Assembly: GCA_913776255.1 (NCBI GenBank)
Contig: CAJYLV010000016.1
Location: 62,001 to 126,000, forward strand
Length of the DNA: 64,000 nt
Origin: an uncultured Sphingomonas sp.
Lineage (GTDB): Bacteria; Pseudomonadota; Alphaproteobacteria; Sphingomonadales; Sphingomonadaceae
Direction: 5' to 3'
Shown here: positions 37,021 to 45,843 of the stretch, one piece after another
Layout of the letters: each line of letters starts with the position of its first letter
Position numbering within the stretch: the first letter of the stretch is position 1
The notes under the pieces: generated by a model
Told to the model about the DNA's origin: nothing
Database searches by the model: none
The model's input: the letters and a program-made list of their open reading frames with translations, nothing else
Translations under genes and position numbers: made by a program

Positions 37021-37314
37021 ATGGACTTCATCGCGATCCTGTCGATCTTCGTGCTGGCGTGTTTCGTCGGCTATTACGTCGTCTGGTCGGTGACCCCGGC
37101 GCTGCACACGCCGCTGATGGCGGTGACCAATGCGATCTCCAGCGTCATCATCGTCGGCGCGCTGATCGCCAGCGCGGCGGCGGGGAGCCTTGGTGGGAAG
37201 TGGCTGGGGTTGCTGGCGGTGGTGCTGGCGAGCATCAACATCTTCGGCGGCTTCGCGGTCACGCAGCGGATGCTGGCGATGTACAAGAAGAAGGAGCGGC
37301 CGACGGCCAAGTAA
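37021..37314 (+). CDS. pntAB: NAD(P) transhydrogenase subunit alpha, part 2 (membrane)
   Basis: 97 residues with about three transmembrane helices: FIAILSIFVLACFVGYYVVW, AISSVIIVGALIASAAAG and WLGLLAVVLASINIFGGFAV. The TPALHTPLMAVTNAISSVI block is the diagnostic PntAB signature. A short Lys-rich C terminus ends the protein. Forms domain II with pntB. A 210-base repeat-filled gap follows before pntB, unusual for this operon. Sixteen bases separate it from the preceding gene, with AAAGGGG as ribosome binding site. Confidence 0.93.
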   Translation: MDFIAILSIFVLACFVGYYVVWSVTPALHTPLMAVTNAISSVIIVGALIASAAAGSLGGKWLGLLAVVLASINIFGGFAVTQRMLAMYKKKERPTAK

Positions 37315-37316
37315 CC

Positions 37317-37510
37317 GTCGCCCCTGCGAAGGCAGGGGCCCATGGCTGTAGAGTAGAAGACAGCCGGCTGACACATGCCGGGCGGTCCTGTGTCAGGTCG
37401 CGAAACAGGACGAGACAGACATAGGCCCCTGCCTGCGCAGGGGCGACATACCGGGGGAGCATAGCCCCCAGAGAAACATAGGCTCCCGCCTGCGGCGGGG
37501 GCGGCGAAGT
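37317..37510. repeat. Paired GTCGCCCCTGCG palindromic element, locus 3, between pntAB and pntB
   Basis: Arms GTCGCCCCTGCGAAGGCAGG (from 37318) and AGGCCCCTGCCTGCGCAGGG (about 37422-37446), then a third, divergent palindrome (GGCTCCCGCCTGCGGCGGGG, about 37481-37500). The block splits the pnt gene set, so it could set relative expression or terminate part of the transcripts. Confidence 0.75.
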
Positions 37511-37527
37511 CGGGGGAGCAGAGCCTA

Positions 37528-39018
37528 GTGCAACACGCCGTCAATCCATGGGTCGCCTTCGCGTACCTCGTCGCGGGCGTGTGCTTCATCCTTGCCTTGC
37601 GCGGCCTGTCGAGCCCGACCACCAGCCAGCGCGGCAATCGCTTCGGCATGATCGGCATGGGCATCGCGGTGCTGACGACGCTCGTCACGCACGTCCCGAC
37701 GATCACCGTGCTGGTCGAAGGCTATGACTATGCGGCGCTGCTGTCCGCGATCGACACCGTCGCGGTGTTCGAGATCGTCGCCGCGATTGCGCTCGGCGCG
37801 GCGATCGGGCTGACCACCGCGCGGCGGATCGCGATGACCGCAATGCCGCAGCTCGTCGCCGCCTTCCACAGCCTCGTCGGGCTCGCCGCGGTGCTGGTCG
37901 CCGCCGCGGCATACCTCAACCCGGTCGCCTTCGGGATCGCGCTGCCGGTGCTCACCCCGGACGGCGCGGTCGCGCTCATCAACCCGGTCAGCCGCATCGA
38001 AATGGGGCTGGGCGTCGCGATCGGTGCGATCACCTTCTCGGGATCGGTGATCGCCTTCCTCAAGCTCAACGGCAACATGGGCGGCGCGCCGATCCTGCTG
38101 CCCGCGCGTCACGTCATCAACCTCGGCGTGCTCGCCGCGATCGTCGCGCTGGTCGCCTATTTCACGCTCGACCAGAGCCCGTGGGTGTTCTGGACGATCA
38201 CGATCCTGTCGTTCGCGATCGGCTTCCTGCTGATCGTCCCGATCGGCGGCGCGGACATGCCGGTCGTGGTGTCGATGCTCAATAGCTATTCGGGCTGGGC
38301 AGCCGCGGCGATGGGCTTCACGCTCCACAACAGCGCGATGATCATCACCGGCGCGCTGGTCGGCTCGTCGGGCGCGATCCTCAGCTACATCATGTGCCGC
38401 GCGATGAACCGCAGCTTCGTGAGCGTGATCGCGGGCGGCTTCGGCGCCGAGGCGGGCGGCGGCGGGGCAAGTGCCGCCAAAACGGACCGACCGTGGAAGC
38501 GTGGTTCGGCCGAGGATGCCGCCTTCCTGATGAGCCAGGCCGAGCAGGTCATCATCGTCCCCGGCTATGGCATGGCGGTCGCGCAGGCGCAGCACGTGCT
38601 GCGCGAGATGGCCGACAAATTGAAGGCCGGGGGGGTGCGCGTCAAATACGCCATCCACCCGGTCGCCGGGCGGATGCCGGGGCATATGAACGTGTTGCTG
38701 GCCGAGGCGAACGTCCCCTACGACGAGGTGTTCGAGCTGGAGGACATCAACTCCGAGTTCGCGCAGACCGACGTCGCGTTCGTGATCGGCGCCAACGACG
38801 TCACCAACCCGGCGGCGAAGACCGACAAGACCTCGCCGATCTACGGCATGCCGGTGCTCGACGTCGAAAAGGCCAAAACGGTGCTGTTCGTGAAACGTTC
38901 GATGGGCGGGGTCGGCTATGCCGGCGTCGACAACGACGTTTTCTACAGGGACAATACCATGATGCTGCTCGCCGATGCCAAGAAGATGGTCGAGGATATC
39001 GTCAAGGCGCTCGACTGA
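37528..39018 (+). CDS. pntB: NAD(P) transhydrogenase subunit beta
   Basis: 496 residues from a GTG. The first 270 residues form about nine transmembrane helices of the proton channel (VNPWVAFAYLVAGVCFILALRGL, INLGVLAAIVALVAYF, ITILSFAIGFLLIVPIGGADMPVVVSMLNSYSGW). The C-terminal domain III binds NADP: VIIVPGYGMAVAQAQH, HPVAGRMPGHMNVLLAEA, VIGANDVTNPAAKTD, and KRSMGGVGYAGVDND. Family firm. It may be read from its own promoter because of the repeat block upstream. Confidence 0.95.
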   Translation: MQHAVNPWVAFAYLVAGVCFILALRGLSSPTTSQRGNRFGMIGMGIAVLTTLVTHVPTITVLVEGYDYAALLSAIDTVAVFEIVAAIALGAAIGLTTARRIAMTAMPQLVAAFHSLVGLAAVLVAAAAYLNPVAFGIALPVLTPDGAVALINPVSRIEMGLGVAIGAITFSGSVIAFLKLNGNMGGAPILLPARHVINLGVLAAIVALVAYFTLDQSPWVFWTITILSFAIGFLLIVPIGGADMPVVVSMLNSYSGWAAAAMGFTLHNSAMIITGALVGSSGAILSYIMCRAMNRSFVSVIAGGFGAEAGGGGASAAKTDRPWKRGSAEDAAFLMSQAEQVIIVPGYGMAVAQAQHVLREMADKLKAGGVRVKYAIHPVAGRMPGHMNVLLAEANVPYDEVFELEDINSEFAQTDVAFVIGANDVTNPAAKTDKTSPIYGMPVLDVEKAKTVLFVKRSMGGVGYAGVDNDVFYRDNTMMLLADAKKMVEDIVKALD

Positions 39019-39021
39019 GCC

Positions 39022-39942
39022 ATGGCGACTCCGTTCGGCTTTGCCGGCGCCGGCGCGACCCCGTTCGTGCTGGCGTCGATGGATGCGCGTGGCGGTGCCG
39101 CCGCGCAGGAAGCGATCGCGCTGCTCGGCGGCGAACTGCGCGCGCATGTTGCGTTGCAGGAGGCGACGACGGCGCTGGTCGCCGCCGCCGACCCCCCACC
39201 GGTCGCGGTGCTCGATCTCGCCGGCGCGCCCGACGAGCTGGCGCACGATGTCGTCGCGGTGGTCGCGATGCTGGCGCAGGCACAGGCGTGGCGCTGCGTC
39301 GTCGCGATGAGCATCGCCCAGATCGACCTGGTGATCGCCGCGCTGGGCGATGCGGCCGATGAGGTGCAACTGCTCTGTGCACCGGATCAGGCCGAGTGGA
39401 TCGGCACGCTGGCGGTTGCCGCGGCGCGCGGCACCGGCGCGGTGCGCGCCGCCGATGGCGACCGCGAGCAACTGGCGCGACTTAGCGCCGACGTCGCGCG
39501 CATCGCCGAGACGCTGGCGCGGCTAAGCGGCGCGACGGGCAGCGGACGCGCCGAGGATCATCACCGCGCCTTTGCGCCGGCCCCCGTGACGAGCGACATC
39601 ACCGCCTCGACCGTCCGCGACGTGCTGCGCGCGCGGCGGCTGCGTGACCGCTTCTTCGGCGACGGGCTGTTCGAGGATCCGGCATGGGACATGCTGCTCG
39701 ACCTGTTCGCGGCGCAACTGGAAGGCGCGCGGGTCTCGGTATCGAGCCTGTGCATCGCCGCGGCGGTCGCGCCGACCACCGCGCTGCGCTGGATCGGCAA
39801 GCTCACCGCCGCGCGGCTGCTCGTCCGCGCGCCCGATCCGGAGGACGGCCGCCGCGCCTTCGTGGCGCTGAGCGGCGACGCACGCGACGCGATGCACCGC
39901 TACGTCGCGACGCTGGCGGAGGCGCGATTGCCGTTCGTGTGA
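39022..39942 (+). CDS. Putative transcription factor with MarR-like C-terminal winged helix
   Basis: 306 residues, starting three bases after pntB. The N-terminal 170 residues are Ala/Asp-rich and look like a Rossmann-type or receiver-like sensory domain (e.g. PPPVAVLDLAGAPDEL), without an obvious phosphoacceptor. The C-terminal third is a winged helix: MLLDLFAAQLEGARVSVSSL, recognition-helix region AAAVAPTTALRWIGKL, and the wing ARLLVRAPDPEDGRRAFVAL, as in MarR-family proteins. No transmembrane segment. The close link to pntB suggests co-expression, perhaps feedback from redox state, but no ligand is known. Family assigned by fold pattern only. Confidence 0.75.
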   Translation: MATPFGFAGAGATPFVLASMDARGGAAAQEAIALLGGELRAHVALQEATTALVAAADPPPVAVLDLAGAPDELAHDVVAVVAMLAQAQAWRCVVAMSIAQIDLVIAALGDAADEVQLLCAPDQAEWIGTLAVAAARGTGAVRAADGDREQLARLSADVARIAETLARLSGATGSGRAEDHHRAFAPAPVTSDITASTVRDVLRARRLRDRFFGDGLFEDPAWDMLLDLFAAQLEGARVSVSSLCIAAAVAPTTALRWIGKLTAARLLVRAPDPEDGRRAFVALSGDARDAMHRYVATLAEARLPFV

Positions 39943-39947
39943 GGGGA

Positions 39948-40023
39948 TGGTGGGCGCTGACGGGTTCGAACCGCCGACCTACTCGGTGTAAACGAGCCGC
40001 TCTACCAGCTGAGCTAAGCGCCC
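39948..40023 (-). tRNA. tRNA-Val (anticodon UAC), CCA encoded
   Basis: On the minus strand GGGCGCTTAGCTCAGCTGG begins a complete cloverleaf: acceptor GGGCGCT pairs with AGCGCCC, D-arm has AGCTCAGCTGGTAGAGC, anticodon stem GCTCG/CGAGT encloses TTTACAC with anticodon TAC, the variable loop AGGTC precedes the T-arm GGCGGTTCGAACCCGTC, and the 3' end is ACCA. The anticodon UAC reads valine codons. The gene is five bases from the MarR-like gene's stop (convergent). Confidence 0.95.
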
Positions 40024-40117
40024 GGTGCGGTGTTCCCGCCGGAGCGCTTTCCATACAGCCGTCCGGTGGCGGATCAAGGGGGGTGGGTCAAGATGCCGGA
40101 AGGTCGGAGATGAGGCC

Positions 40118-40195
40118 CGTCATTGCGAGCCTAGCGAAGCAATCCAGGGCGTCCTGGTCCGGCGCTGGATTGCTTCGCTCCGCTCGCAAATGACG
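40118..40195. repeat. CGTCATTGCGAG palindromic element, copy 7
   Basis: 78 bp copy with arms CGTCATTGCGAGCCTAGCG and CGCTCCGCTCGCAAATGACG (one extra A), between the tRNA-Val gene and the xpaC-like gene. The following 73 bases to 40268 show nothing recognisable. Confidence 0.8.
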
Positions 40196-40268
40196 ATTAA
40201 GTTGTCGTCATTCCGCTGCGGATCCTCGTCGCTCGTCGTGCCGGGCTTGAGCCGGACGGAAGGGGACC

Positions 40269-40982
40269 TCACTCCCCCGACGCCGCATCTTCCTCGTATT
40301 TGACCTGCAGATAGCGGCGCTTGGTCTCCAGCGCGTCGAGATCGCCCTGCGCCAGCCGTTCGCTGATATCGCCCAGCTCGCGTTCGATCACGCCGAGGCC
40401 TTCGACCAGCTGCTGGTCCGGGGTCATCCCGTTGCGCGGCGTGCCGCGCATCGCCGAGGGTACGCGCGTGTAATCCGCGACGAAGCCCGGCAATTGCTCG
40501 CCGACCAGCCGCCGCAGCTCCGCGGCCAGCGGGCTGTCCTCGTCGAGCGCGGCAACCTGTACGCCCAGCGTGTCCAGCCGCACGTCGAGCTGATCGAGCA
40601 CCCCCTGCGCCGGCGCGGGCAGCGCCGCGCGCCGCGCGTCGAGCCAGCGCGCCGCCTGCGCAGGGACCGCCTTCACTTCCGACTTCACGATCCGCTCGGG
40701 GGTCGGCACCGGGGTGGCGGGCGCGAACAGCACCAGCAGCGTCAGCGCCGCGATCAGCGCCGCGACCGCGACCATCCCGAACGCGCCGAGCCCCATCAGC
40801 ATCGCCACCGTCAGGATCAGCCCGGCGCCGACCACCACCGCTGCCGCGCGCTTGCGCCGCCCGCCACGCCCACGCCGCGGCCGGCGCTGGAGTGGGATCA
40901 CCGCACCGCCGCGCCGCCGCTCGCGCGCGACCTGCGCGACCGCGATCGCGTCGTCGACGTCGGTGGAGGAGGGAGGGGTCAC
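40269..40982 (-). CDS. XpaC-like membrane protein paired with TelA
   Basis: 237 residues from a GTG that overlaps the telA stop by GTGA. Two hydrophobic helices close together (AAAVVVGAGLILTVAMLMG; GAFGMVAVAALIAALTLLVLF) follow a very basic N-terminal tail; the rest is a soluble helical domain (RRYLQVKYEEDAASGE at the end, preceded by ELGDISERLAQGD). Pairing with a TelA-family gene in one operon is the arrangement of xpaC/yaaN in Bacillus, and the C-terminal pattern YTRVPSAM ... LEVIERE resembles XpaC. Function is not firmly known; often annotated as 5-bromo-4-chloroindolyl phosphate hydrolysis protein. Confidence 0.7.
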   Translation of the reverse strand: MTPPSSTDVDDAIAVAQVARERRRGGAVIPLQRRPRRGRGGRRKRAAAVVVGAGLILTVAMLMGLGAFGMVAVAALIAALTLLVLFAPATPVPTPERIVKSEVKAVPAQAARWLDARRAALPAPAQGVLDQLDVRLDTLGVQVAALDEDSPLAAELRRLVGEQLPGFVADYTRVPSAMRGTPRNGMTPDQQLVEGLGVIERELGDISERLAQGDLDALETKRRYLQVKYEEDAASGE

Positions 40983-42184
40983 AGCGACTCCAGCTTGAAC
41001 TGCTCGGCGCCGCCCGCGACGCGGTTCTGCGTCGCGCCCTCGGCGCGCGCGATATAGCCGCGCGACTTCTCGACCTCGTTGCCGAGCGTGTCGACCGTCA
41101 CCTTCATCGTATCGAGCGCCTTCAGCTTGAACGTGTCGATGGCGTCCATCGTGTCATAGATGTTCTGGAACGCGCGTTGCAGCGTCTCCAGCGGGATCGT
41201 CGACGCCGCCGCCTGCTCGTGCACCCGCGCGGTGTTCTGGCGCAGCAGGTTGCCGGTCGAATCGATCAGCCCGGCGGTGGTGGTGTTGAGCTGCGTGATC
41301 TGCTCCAGCACCAGCTTCTGGTTGGTCAGCGCCTGCGCCACCGTCACCGCGGTGCGCAGCGCCGCGACCGTCGTGGTGCTGGCGCGATCGACGCCCTTGA
41401 TGAGTTCGACATTGTTCTTCTTGACCAGATCGAGCGCCAGATAGCCCTGCACCGTCACCGCCATTTGCGTCAGCAGGTCCTGCGTCCGCTGCCGCGCGTA
41501 GAACAAAGCGCTCTCGCGGATCGCCTTAGCCTTGGCGGGGTCGGTGTGATCCAGTTCGTTAGCCTTGTCCTCCAGCCGCGCGTCCATCGTGCGCGACAAA
41601 TGGATCATCTGCTCCAGCCGCCCCATCGCCGACCACAGGTTGGCGCGCTCGGTATCGATCGCGGCATTGTCCATCAGCAGCTCGTCCTTGCCGCTGCCCA
41701 GGCTCTTCAGGATCGAGGCGATATGCGTCTGCGACGATTTGTAGCCGTCGAAATAGTTGCGGACCTTGTTGCCGAACGGGATCACCCCGAACAGTTTCTG
41801 CGGCGCGGTCAGCTTGCCGCGCTTGCCGGGATCGAGATCCTCGACGACGCGGCGCAGCTCGGCGAGGTCCTTGCCGACCCCGGCCTCCTGATCCATCGCG
41901 CGCACCGGACGGTCGAGGAAGCGGTTCGACTGCCCGGCCGCGTCGCGGATCTCCTTCTGCCCCATCGCGGTGATCGCATCGACGCGCTTGCCGAATTCGG
42001 GCGAGTTGACGTCCTCGTTGACGAGTTGCTCGACGAACGCATCGACGCGCCGCTCCAGCTCGCTGCGCTTGGTGTCGTCGACCGGCACCAGCCCGGCGGC
42101 CTTCTCGGCGCGGACCTCGGGCACCGGATCGGGCGGGGTGAGCACCAACGTCGGCTCGGTCGCGTCGTTCGGAGCGGTCGCCAT
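40979..42184 (-). CDS. telA: Toxic anion resistance protein, TelA family
   Basis: 401 residues, entirely helical and soluble. TelA signatures: KLFGVIPFGNKVRNYFDGYKS, SQTHIASILKSLGSGKDELLMDN, LWSAMGRLEQMIHLS, and the late NLLRQNTARVHEQ, TLQRAFQNIYDTMDAID. The family was named for tellurite resistance on a plasmid, but chromosomal copies are linked to envelope stress and vary in role. Translationally coupled to the XpaC-like gene. Divergent from typA; the 178-base gap has no recognised motif. Family firm; phenotype not predictable. Confidence 0.9.
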   Translation of the reverse strand: MATAPNDATEPTLVLTPPDPVPEVRAEKAAGLVPVDDTKRSELERRVDAFVEQLVNEDVNSPEFGKRVDAITAMGQKEIRDAAGQSNRFLDRPVRAMDQEAGVGKDLAELRRVVEDLDPGKRGKLTAPQKLFGVIPFGNKVRNYFDGYKSSQTHIASILKSLGSGKDELLMDNAAIDTERANLWSAMGRLEQMIHLSRTMDARLEDKANELDHTDPAKAKAIRESALFYARQRTQDLLTQMAVTVQGYLALDLVKKNNVELIKGVDRASTTTVAALRTAVTVAQALTNQKLVLEQITQLNTTTAGLIDSTGNLLRQNTARVHEQAAASTIPLETLQRAFQNIYDTMDAIDTFKLKALDTMKVTVDTLGNEVEKSRGYIARAEGATQNRVAGGAEQFKLESL

Positions 42185-42363
42185 CGTTCACGTCATCCTT
42201 CTCTTGCGCAGCCATTGTCCTTCGTCCGCGGCCGGCTTTCAACCGTGTTGTTCATGTAATACGCCGAGCGCTGGCTGTCGAGGCACTGGCATCCGATGGA
42301 ACTTTCCGCTATGCGCCGCGGCGAAACTGCCTGCGGACAAGCGGGCCACCCTCAGGAACCCGT

Positions 42364-44184
42364 ATGAACCTGCGCAATATCGCCATCATCGCGCACGTCG
42401 ATCATGGCAAGACCACCCTCGTCGATCAGTTGTTCCGCCAGTCCGGCACGTTCCGCGACAACCAGCGCGTCGAGGAACGCGCGATGGATTCGAACGACCT
42501 CGAAAAGGAGCGCGGGATCACCATCCTCGCCAAGCCGACCTCGATCGAGTGGGAAGGCACGCGCATCAACATCGTCGACACGCCGGGCCACGCCGACTTC
42601 GGCGGCGAGGTGGAGCGCATCCTCAGCATGGTCGACGGCGTGATCCTGCTGGTCGACGCCGCCGAGGGCGCGATGCCGCAGACCAAGTTCGTCACCGGCA
42701 AGGCGCTGGCGCTGGGGCTGCGCCCGATCGTCGTCGTCAACAAGGTCGACCGCTCCGACGCGCGCATCCAGGAAGTGCTCGACGAGGTGTTCGACCTGTT
42801 CGTCGCGCTGGAGGCGAATGACGAGCAGCTCGACTTCCCGGTGCTCTACGCCTCGGGCCGCAACGGCTATGCCTCGGAGGACATGGACCGTCGCGAGGGC
42901 ACGCTGACCCCGCTGTTCCAGAAGATCGTCGATCACGTCCCGCCGCCGTCGCTCGACCAGGACGCGCCGTTCAGCTTTCTCGTCACGCTGCTCGACCGCG
43001 ACAATTTCCTCGGCCGCATCCTGACCGGCCGCGTCCAGTCGGGCGTCGTCAAGCTCAACCAGCCGATCCACGCGCTCGACAATCAGGGCAATGTGATCGA
43101 GACCGGCCGCGCGTCGAAGCTGATGAGCTTCCGCGGGCTGGAGCGCGTGCCGGTCGAAGAGGCGCGCGCGGGCGACATCATCTCGCTCGCCGGCCTGACC
43201 GTCGCGACCGTCGCCAACACGATCGCCGACACCACCGTGTCGACCCCGATCCAGGCGCAGCCGATCGATCCGCCGACGCTGTCGATGCGCTTCGCGGTCA
43301 ACGATTCGCCGATGGCGGGGCGTGAGGGCAGCAAGGTGACCAGCCGCATGATCCGCGATCGCCTGATGCGCGAGGCCGAGACCAACGTCGCGATCAAGGT
43401 GACCGAGGCCGCCGACCGCGACAGCTTCGAGGTCGCCGGGCGCGGCGAGCTTCAGCTCGGCGTGCTGATCGAGACGATGCGCCGCGAGGGCTTTGAGCTG
43501 GGGATCAGCCGTCCGCGCGTGCTGTTCGCCGAGGATGAGGACGGCAAGAAGACCGAGCCGTATGAAACCGTCATCATCGACGTCGATGAGGAGCATTCGG
43601 GGACGGTCGTCGAGAAGATGAACCTCCGCAAGGCCGAGATGACCGACATGCGCCCGTCGACCGGCGGCAAGACGCGCATCACCTTCTCCGCGCCGTCGCG
43701 CGGGATGATCGGCTATCACGGCGAGTTCCTGTCGGACACGCGCGGCACCGGCATCATGAACCGGCTGTTCGAGAAGTACGGCCCGCACAAGGGCAATATC
43801 GAGGGCCGCAAGAACGGCGTGCTGATCTCGAACGGCGCGGGCGAGGCGCAGGGCTATGCGCTCGGTCCCCTCGAGGATCGCGGCATCCTGTTCGTCGGGC
43901 ACGGCGAGGCGCTCTACGAGGGCATGATCATCGGCGAGAACGCCAAGACGGATGACCTCGAGGTCAATCCGATGAAGGCGAAGCAGCTGACCAACTTCCG
44001 CGCGTCGGGCGGCAAGGACGATGCGATCCGCCTGACCCCGCCGAAGAAGATGACGCTGGAGCAGGCGATCGCGTACATCGACGACGACGAGATGGTCGAG
44101 GTGACCCCGAAGTCGATCCGCCTCCGCAAGCGCCACCTCGATCCGCACGAGCGCAAGCGCGCGAGCCGCGCCAAGGCGGCGTAA
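42364..44184 (+). CDS. typA: Ribosome-associated GTPase TypA/BipA
   Basis: 606-residue translational GTPase that binds ribosomes during stress and assists 50S assembly. G motifs: AHVDHGKTTL (G1), EKERGITILAK (G2), DTPGHADFG (G3), NKVDRSDAR (G4). The EF-G-like domains III and V and the TypA-specific C-terminal domain (LVSRSGRGxx region replaced by RGTGIMNRLFEKYGPHKG; SIRLRKRHLDPHERKRASR) are complete. GGAACCCG rather than a clear Shine-Dalgarno precedes the ATG at 42364. Three tandem hairpins follow the stop. Confidence 0.95.
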   Translation: MNLRNIAIIAHVDHGKTTLVDQLFRQSGTFRDNQRVEERAMDSNDLEKERGITILAKPTSIEWEGTRINIVDTPGHADFGGEVERILSMVDGVILLVDAAEGAMPQTKFVTGKALALGLRPIVVVNKVDRSDARIQEVLDEVFDLFVALEANDEQLDFPVLYASGRNGYASEDMDRREGTLTPLFQKIVDHVPPPSLDQDAPFSFLVTLLDRDNFLGRILTGRVQSGVVKLNQPIHALDNQGNVIETGRASKLMSFRGLERVPVEEARAGDIISLAGLTVATVANTIADTTVSTPIQAQPIDPPTLSMRFAVNDSPMAGREGSKVTSRMIRDRLMREAETNVAIKVTEAADRDSFEVAGRGELQLGVLIETMRREGFELGISRPRVLFAEDEDGKKTEPYETVIIDVDEEHSGTVVEKMNLRKAEMTDMRPSTGGKTRITFSAPSRGMIGYHGEFLSDTRGTGIMNRLFEKYGPHKGNIEGRKNGVLISNGAGEAQGYALGPLEDRGILFVGHGEALYEGMIIGENAKTDDLEVNPMKAKQLTNFRASGGKDDAIRLTPPKKMTLEQAIAYIDDDEMVEVTPKSIRLRKRHLDPHERKRASRAKAA

Positions 44185-44340
44185 GGCGAGGCGGCAAGCG
44201 GGCAGCAATGCTGCCCGCGCGCAGAAGCCTCGCCCGGCCGGCGGCGCTACAGCGCCGTCCGACGACACGGGCTTCGCCCGTGGCGGCCCGAGAAAAGAGA
44301 AAGACGGCCACCGCCCACCCGGCGGTGGCCGTTCTCATTT
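44185..44340. terminator. Tandem hairpins and terminator between typA and hydrolase
   Basis: Three structures: a nested hairpin 44185-44234 (outer GGCGAGGC/GCCTCGCC, inner CGGGCAGCA/TGCTGCCCG), a CACGGGC/GCCCGTG hairpin at 44266-44282, and a strong stem ACGGCCACCGC/GCGGTGGCCGT at 44304-44332. The last is followed on the plus strand by TCTCATTT and on the minus strand by CTTTCTCTTTT, so it can terminate both convergent genes. The last gene's stop codon (44335) lies at its edge. Confidence 0.75.
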
Positions 44341-45303
44341 CTCCGCCCGCACCCGCGCCACCGTTCTGCGGACCAGCGCGCTCACCAAGGCCGGATTCTC
44401 CTCGGCGATCGGATGATGGTTGTGCGAAGCCACCACCATCTCACTGGCCCGCGACAGAAGCGCGAGCCGCGCCTGCGCGGCCGGCCACTCGGTCTCGTAC
44501 CTCACCGGCACGCCCATGCCGCCGGCAAGCCCGTGGCGGACCACGACCAGTGGCCGATCGCCCAGCAGACCGGGAACAGCCTGCGGTCGATCGGCCACCG
44601 GTGTCTGCTCCCAGCGATCGATCGGATCGCGCGCCTGTCCCGGCATCGCGCGCGACCAGACCGCGTCGAACTGCCCGCGCAGATCGGCCGGCAGCGCCTC
44701 CACCCATGACGGAACCGCGAACGGCAGGATCAGCCGGACGACGCCGAGCCGCCACCCGGCCTGCCACAGCGGGTCGGTGAGCCGCAGCAGCGCGAATTCA
44801 TCCGGGCTGCCGCGGAACCACAGCGCCGGCTCCGACCCGTCGACCATCACCATCCCCGCCACGCGCTGCGGCGCACGACGGAAGAAGGCGAGGGCGATGA
44901 CGTTGCCACCCGATTCCGGCACGAGCACGAGCGGCCCGTCGACGCCGCCGCGCGCCAGCAACCGCTCCATGTCGTCGACCTGCTCGCGCAGTCCCATCGC
45001 CCGCGGCGCGGGATCGCTCCACCCCAGCCCGGCGCGGTCATAGCTGCACACGCGCGTGACGGCCGCGATCCGGCGCTGCGCGGCATACATCGTCACCGAC
45101 GGCGTACCGTCGCCCGACAGCAGCAAGACGGTCGGTGTTCCGCGACCGACGCACCACAAATGGAGGCGGTGGTCGCCCACCGCGATTATCCGGCCGGGTG
45201 CGGGATGGCGGTGTTCGTCAATCCGCTCGGCGATGCTTTCACAGGCGCTGCCGCTCAGCAGGAGCGCGCCCACACCGATGGTCATCCATAAAGCCCTGCG
45301 CAC
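44335..45303 (-). CDS. Alpha/beta hydrolase, possibly lipoprotein, nucleophile elbow ESG
   Basis: 322 residues. N terminus MRRALWMTIGVGALLLSGSAC is a lipoprotein-like signal with Cys at about 21. Fold: HLWCVGRGTPTVLLLSGDGTPSV (oxyanion region), VCSYDRAGLGWSDP (strand 4), LVLVPESGGNVIALAF for the nucleophile elbow, where the usual G-H/D-S-x-G is replaced by P-E-S-G-G, and a C-terminal SHNHHPIAEENP with the catalytic His. Such elbows occur in prolyl aminopeptidase-like and haloalkane-like hydrolases of unknown substrate. No partner gene nearby. The terminator hairpin overlaps its stop. Confidence 0.82.
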   Translation of the reverse strand: MRRALWMTIGVGALLLSGSACESIAERIDEHRHPAPGRIIAVGDHRLHLWCVGRGTPTVLLLSGDGTPSVTMYAAQRRIAAVTRVCSYDRAGLGWSDPAPRAMGLREQVDDMERLLARGGVDGPLVLVPESGGNVIALAFFRRAPQRVAGMVMVDGSEPALWFRGSPDEFALLRLTDPLWQAGWRLGVVRLILPFAVPSWVEALPADLRGQFDAVWSRAMPGQARDPIDRWEQTPVADRPQAVPGLLGDRPLVVVRHGLAGGMGVPVRYETEWPAAQARLALLSRASEMVVASHNHHPIAEENPALVSALVRRTVARVRAEK

Positions 45304-45400
45304 CTGCCTATCCCCGCCGCTACCCGTGCGTCGGTGTCCCAGCGCGATGTGGCATCATGGCGGCGGCACGAAGACGCAGGCGTGACCTGACCATGCCCAC

Positions 45401-45530
45401 CGTCGCCCCTGCGCAGGCAGGGGCCCGTGTCTGTTTCGTACGTCGACGCCGTTGACACACAAACGGCGTGCTTGTGTCAGCCGTGCCGCGCGACGCCACA
45501 GCCATAGGCCCCTGCCTGCGCAGGGGCGAC
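45401..45530. repeat. Paired GTCGCCCCTGCG palindromic element, locus 4
   Basis: Arms CGTCGCCCCTGCGCAGGCAG (from 45401) and CATAGGCCCCTGCCTGCGCA (ending near 45530), the best-preserved pair of the family in the window, with about 80 bases of unrelated spacer. Confidence 0.8.
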
Positions 45531-45540
45531 GATGCTTGAG

Positions 45541-45665
45541 GCTGGTTGATCGCATGATCGCCGACCGAGCGGGAGGCTGGCGGCTCGCATGGTCACCGAC
45601 GAAGCAGCCCCGGCTGTCCTACGCTGATCGCCGCATGATACAGTTGGAACGATGCCGGATCGTTC
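45541..45665. other. Gene-free region with imperfect direct repeats and a palindrome
   Basis: Within the 540-base gap 45304-45843. Two 25-base imperfect direct repeats, GCTGGTTGATCGCATGATCG (45541) and GCTGGCGGCTCGCATGGTCA (45576), lie 35 bases apart. Then GAACGAT-GCCGG-ATCGTTC (45647-45665) is an exact 7 bp inverted repeat. The region may hold the promoter and operators of the secreted-protein gene starting at 45844. No gene is seen. Confidence 0.4.
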
Positions 45666-45843
45666 ACCAGCCACGCCCCTCATCGCCCCGCCGCGACCTC
45701 CGGAAACACCCCGCCAGCGTCTCAAAATTCGCAACATTCGCGCTGGTAACCCACGGGAACGGCAACATATCGTCACCGACCATCCATGCTCGCGCCGCGC
45801 CGCGCCGATAGGACCGGGACTCTCTCTTCCAGCGGAGCCTCCG

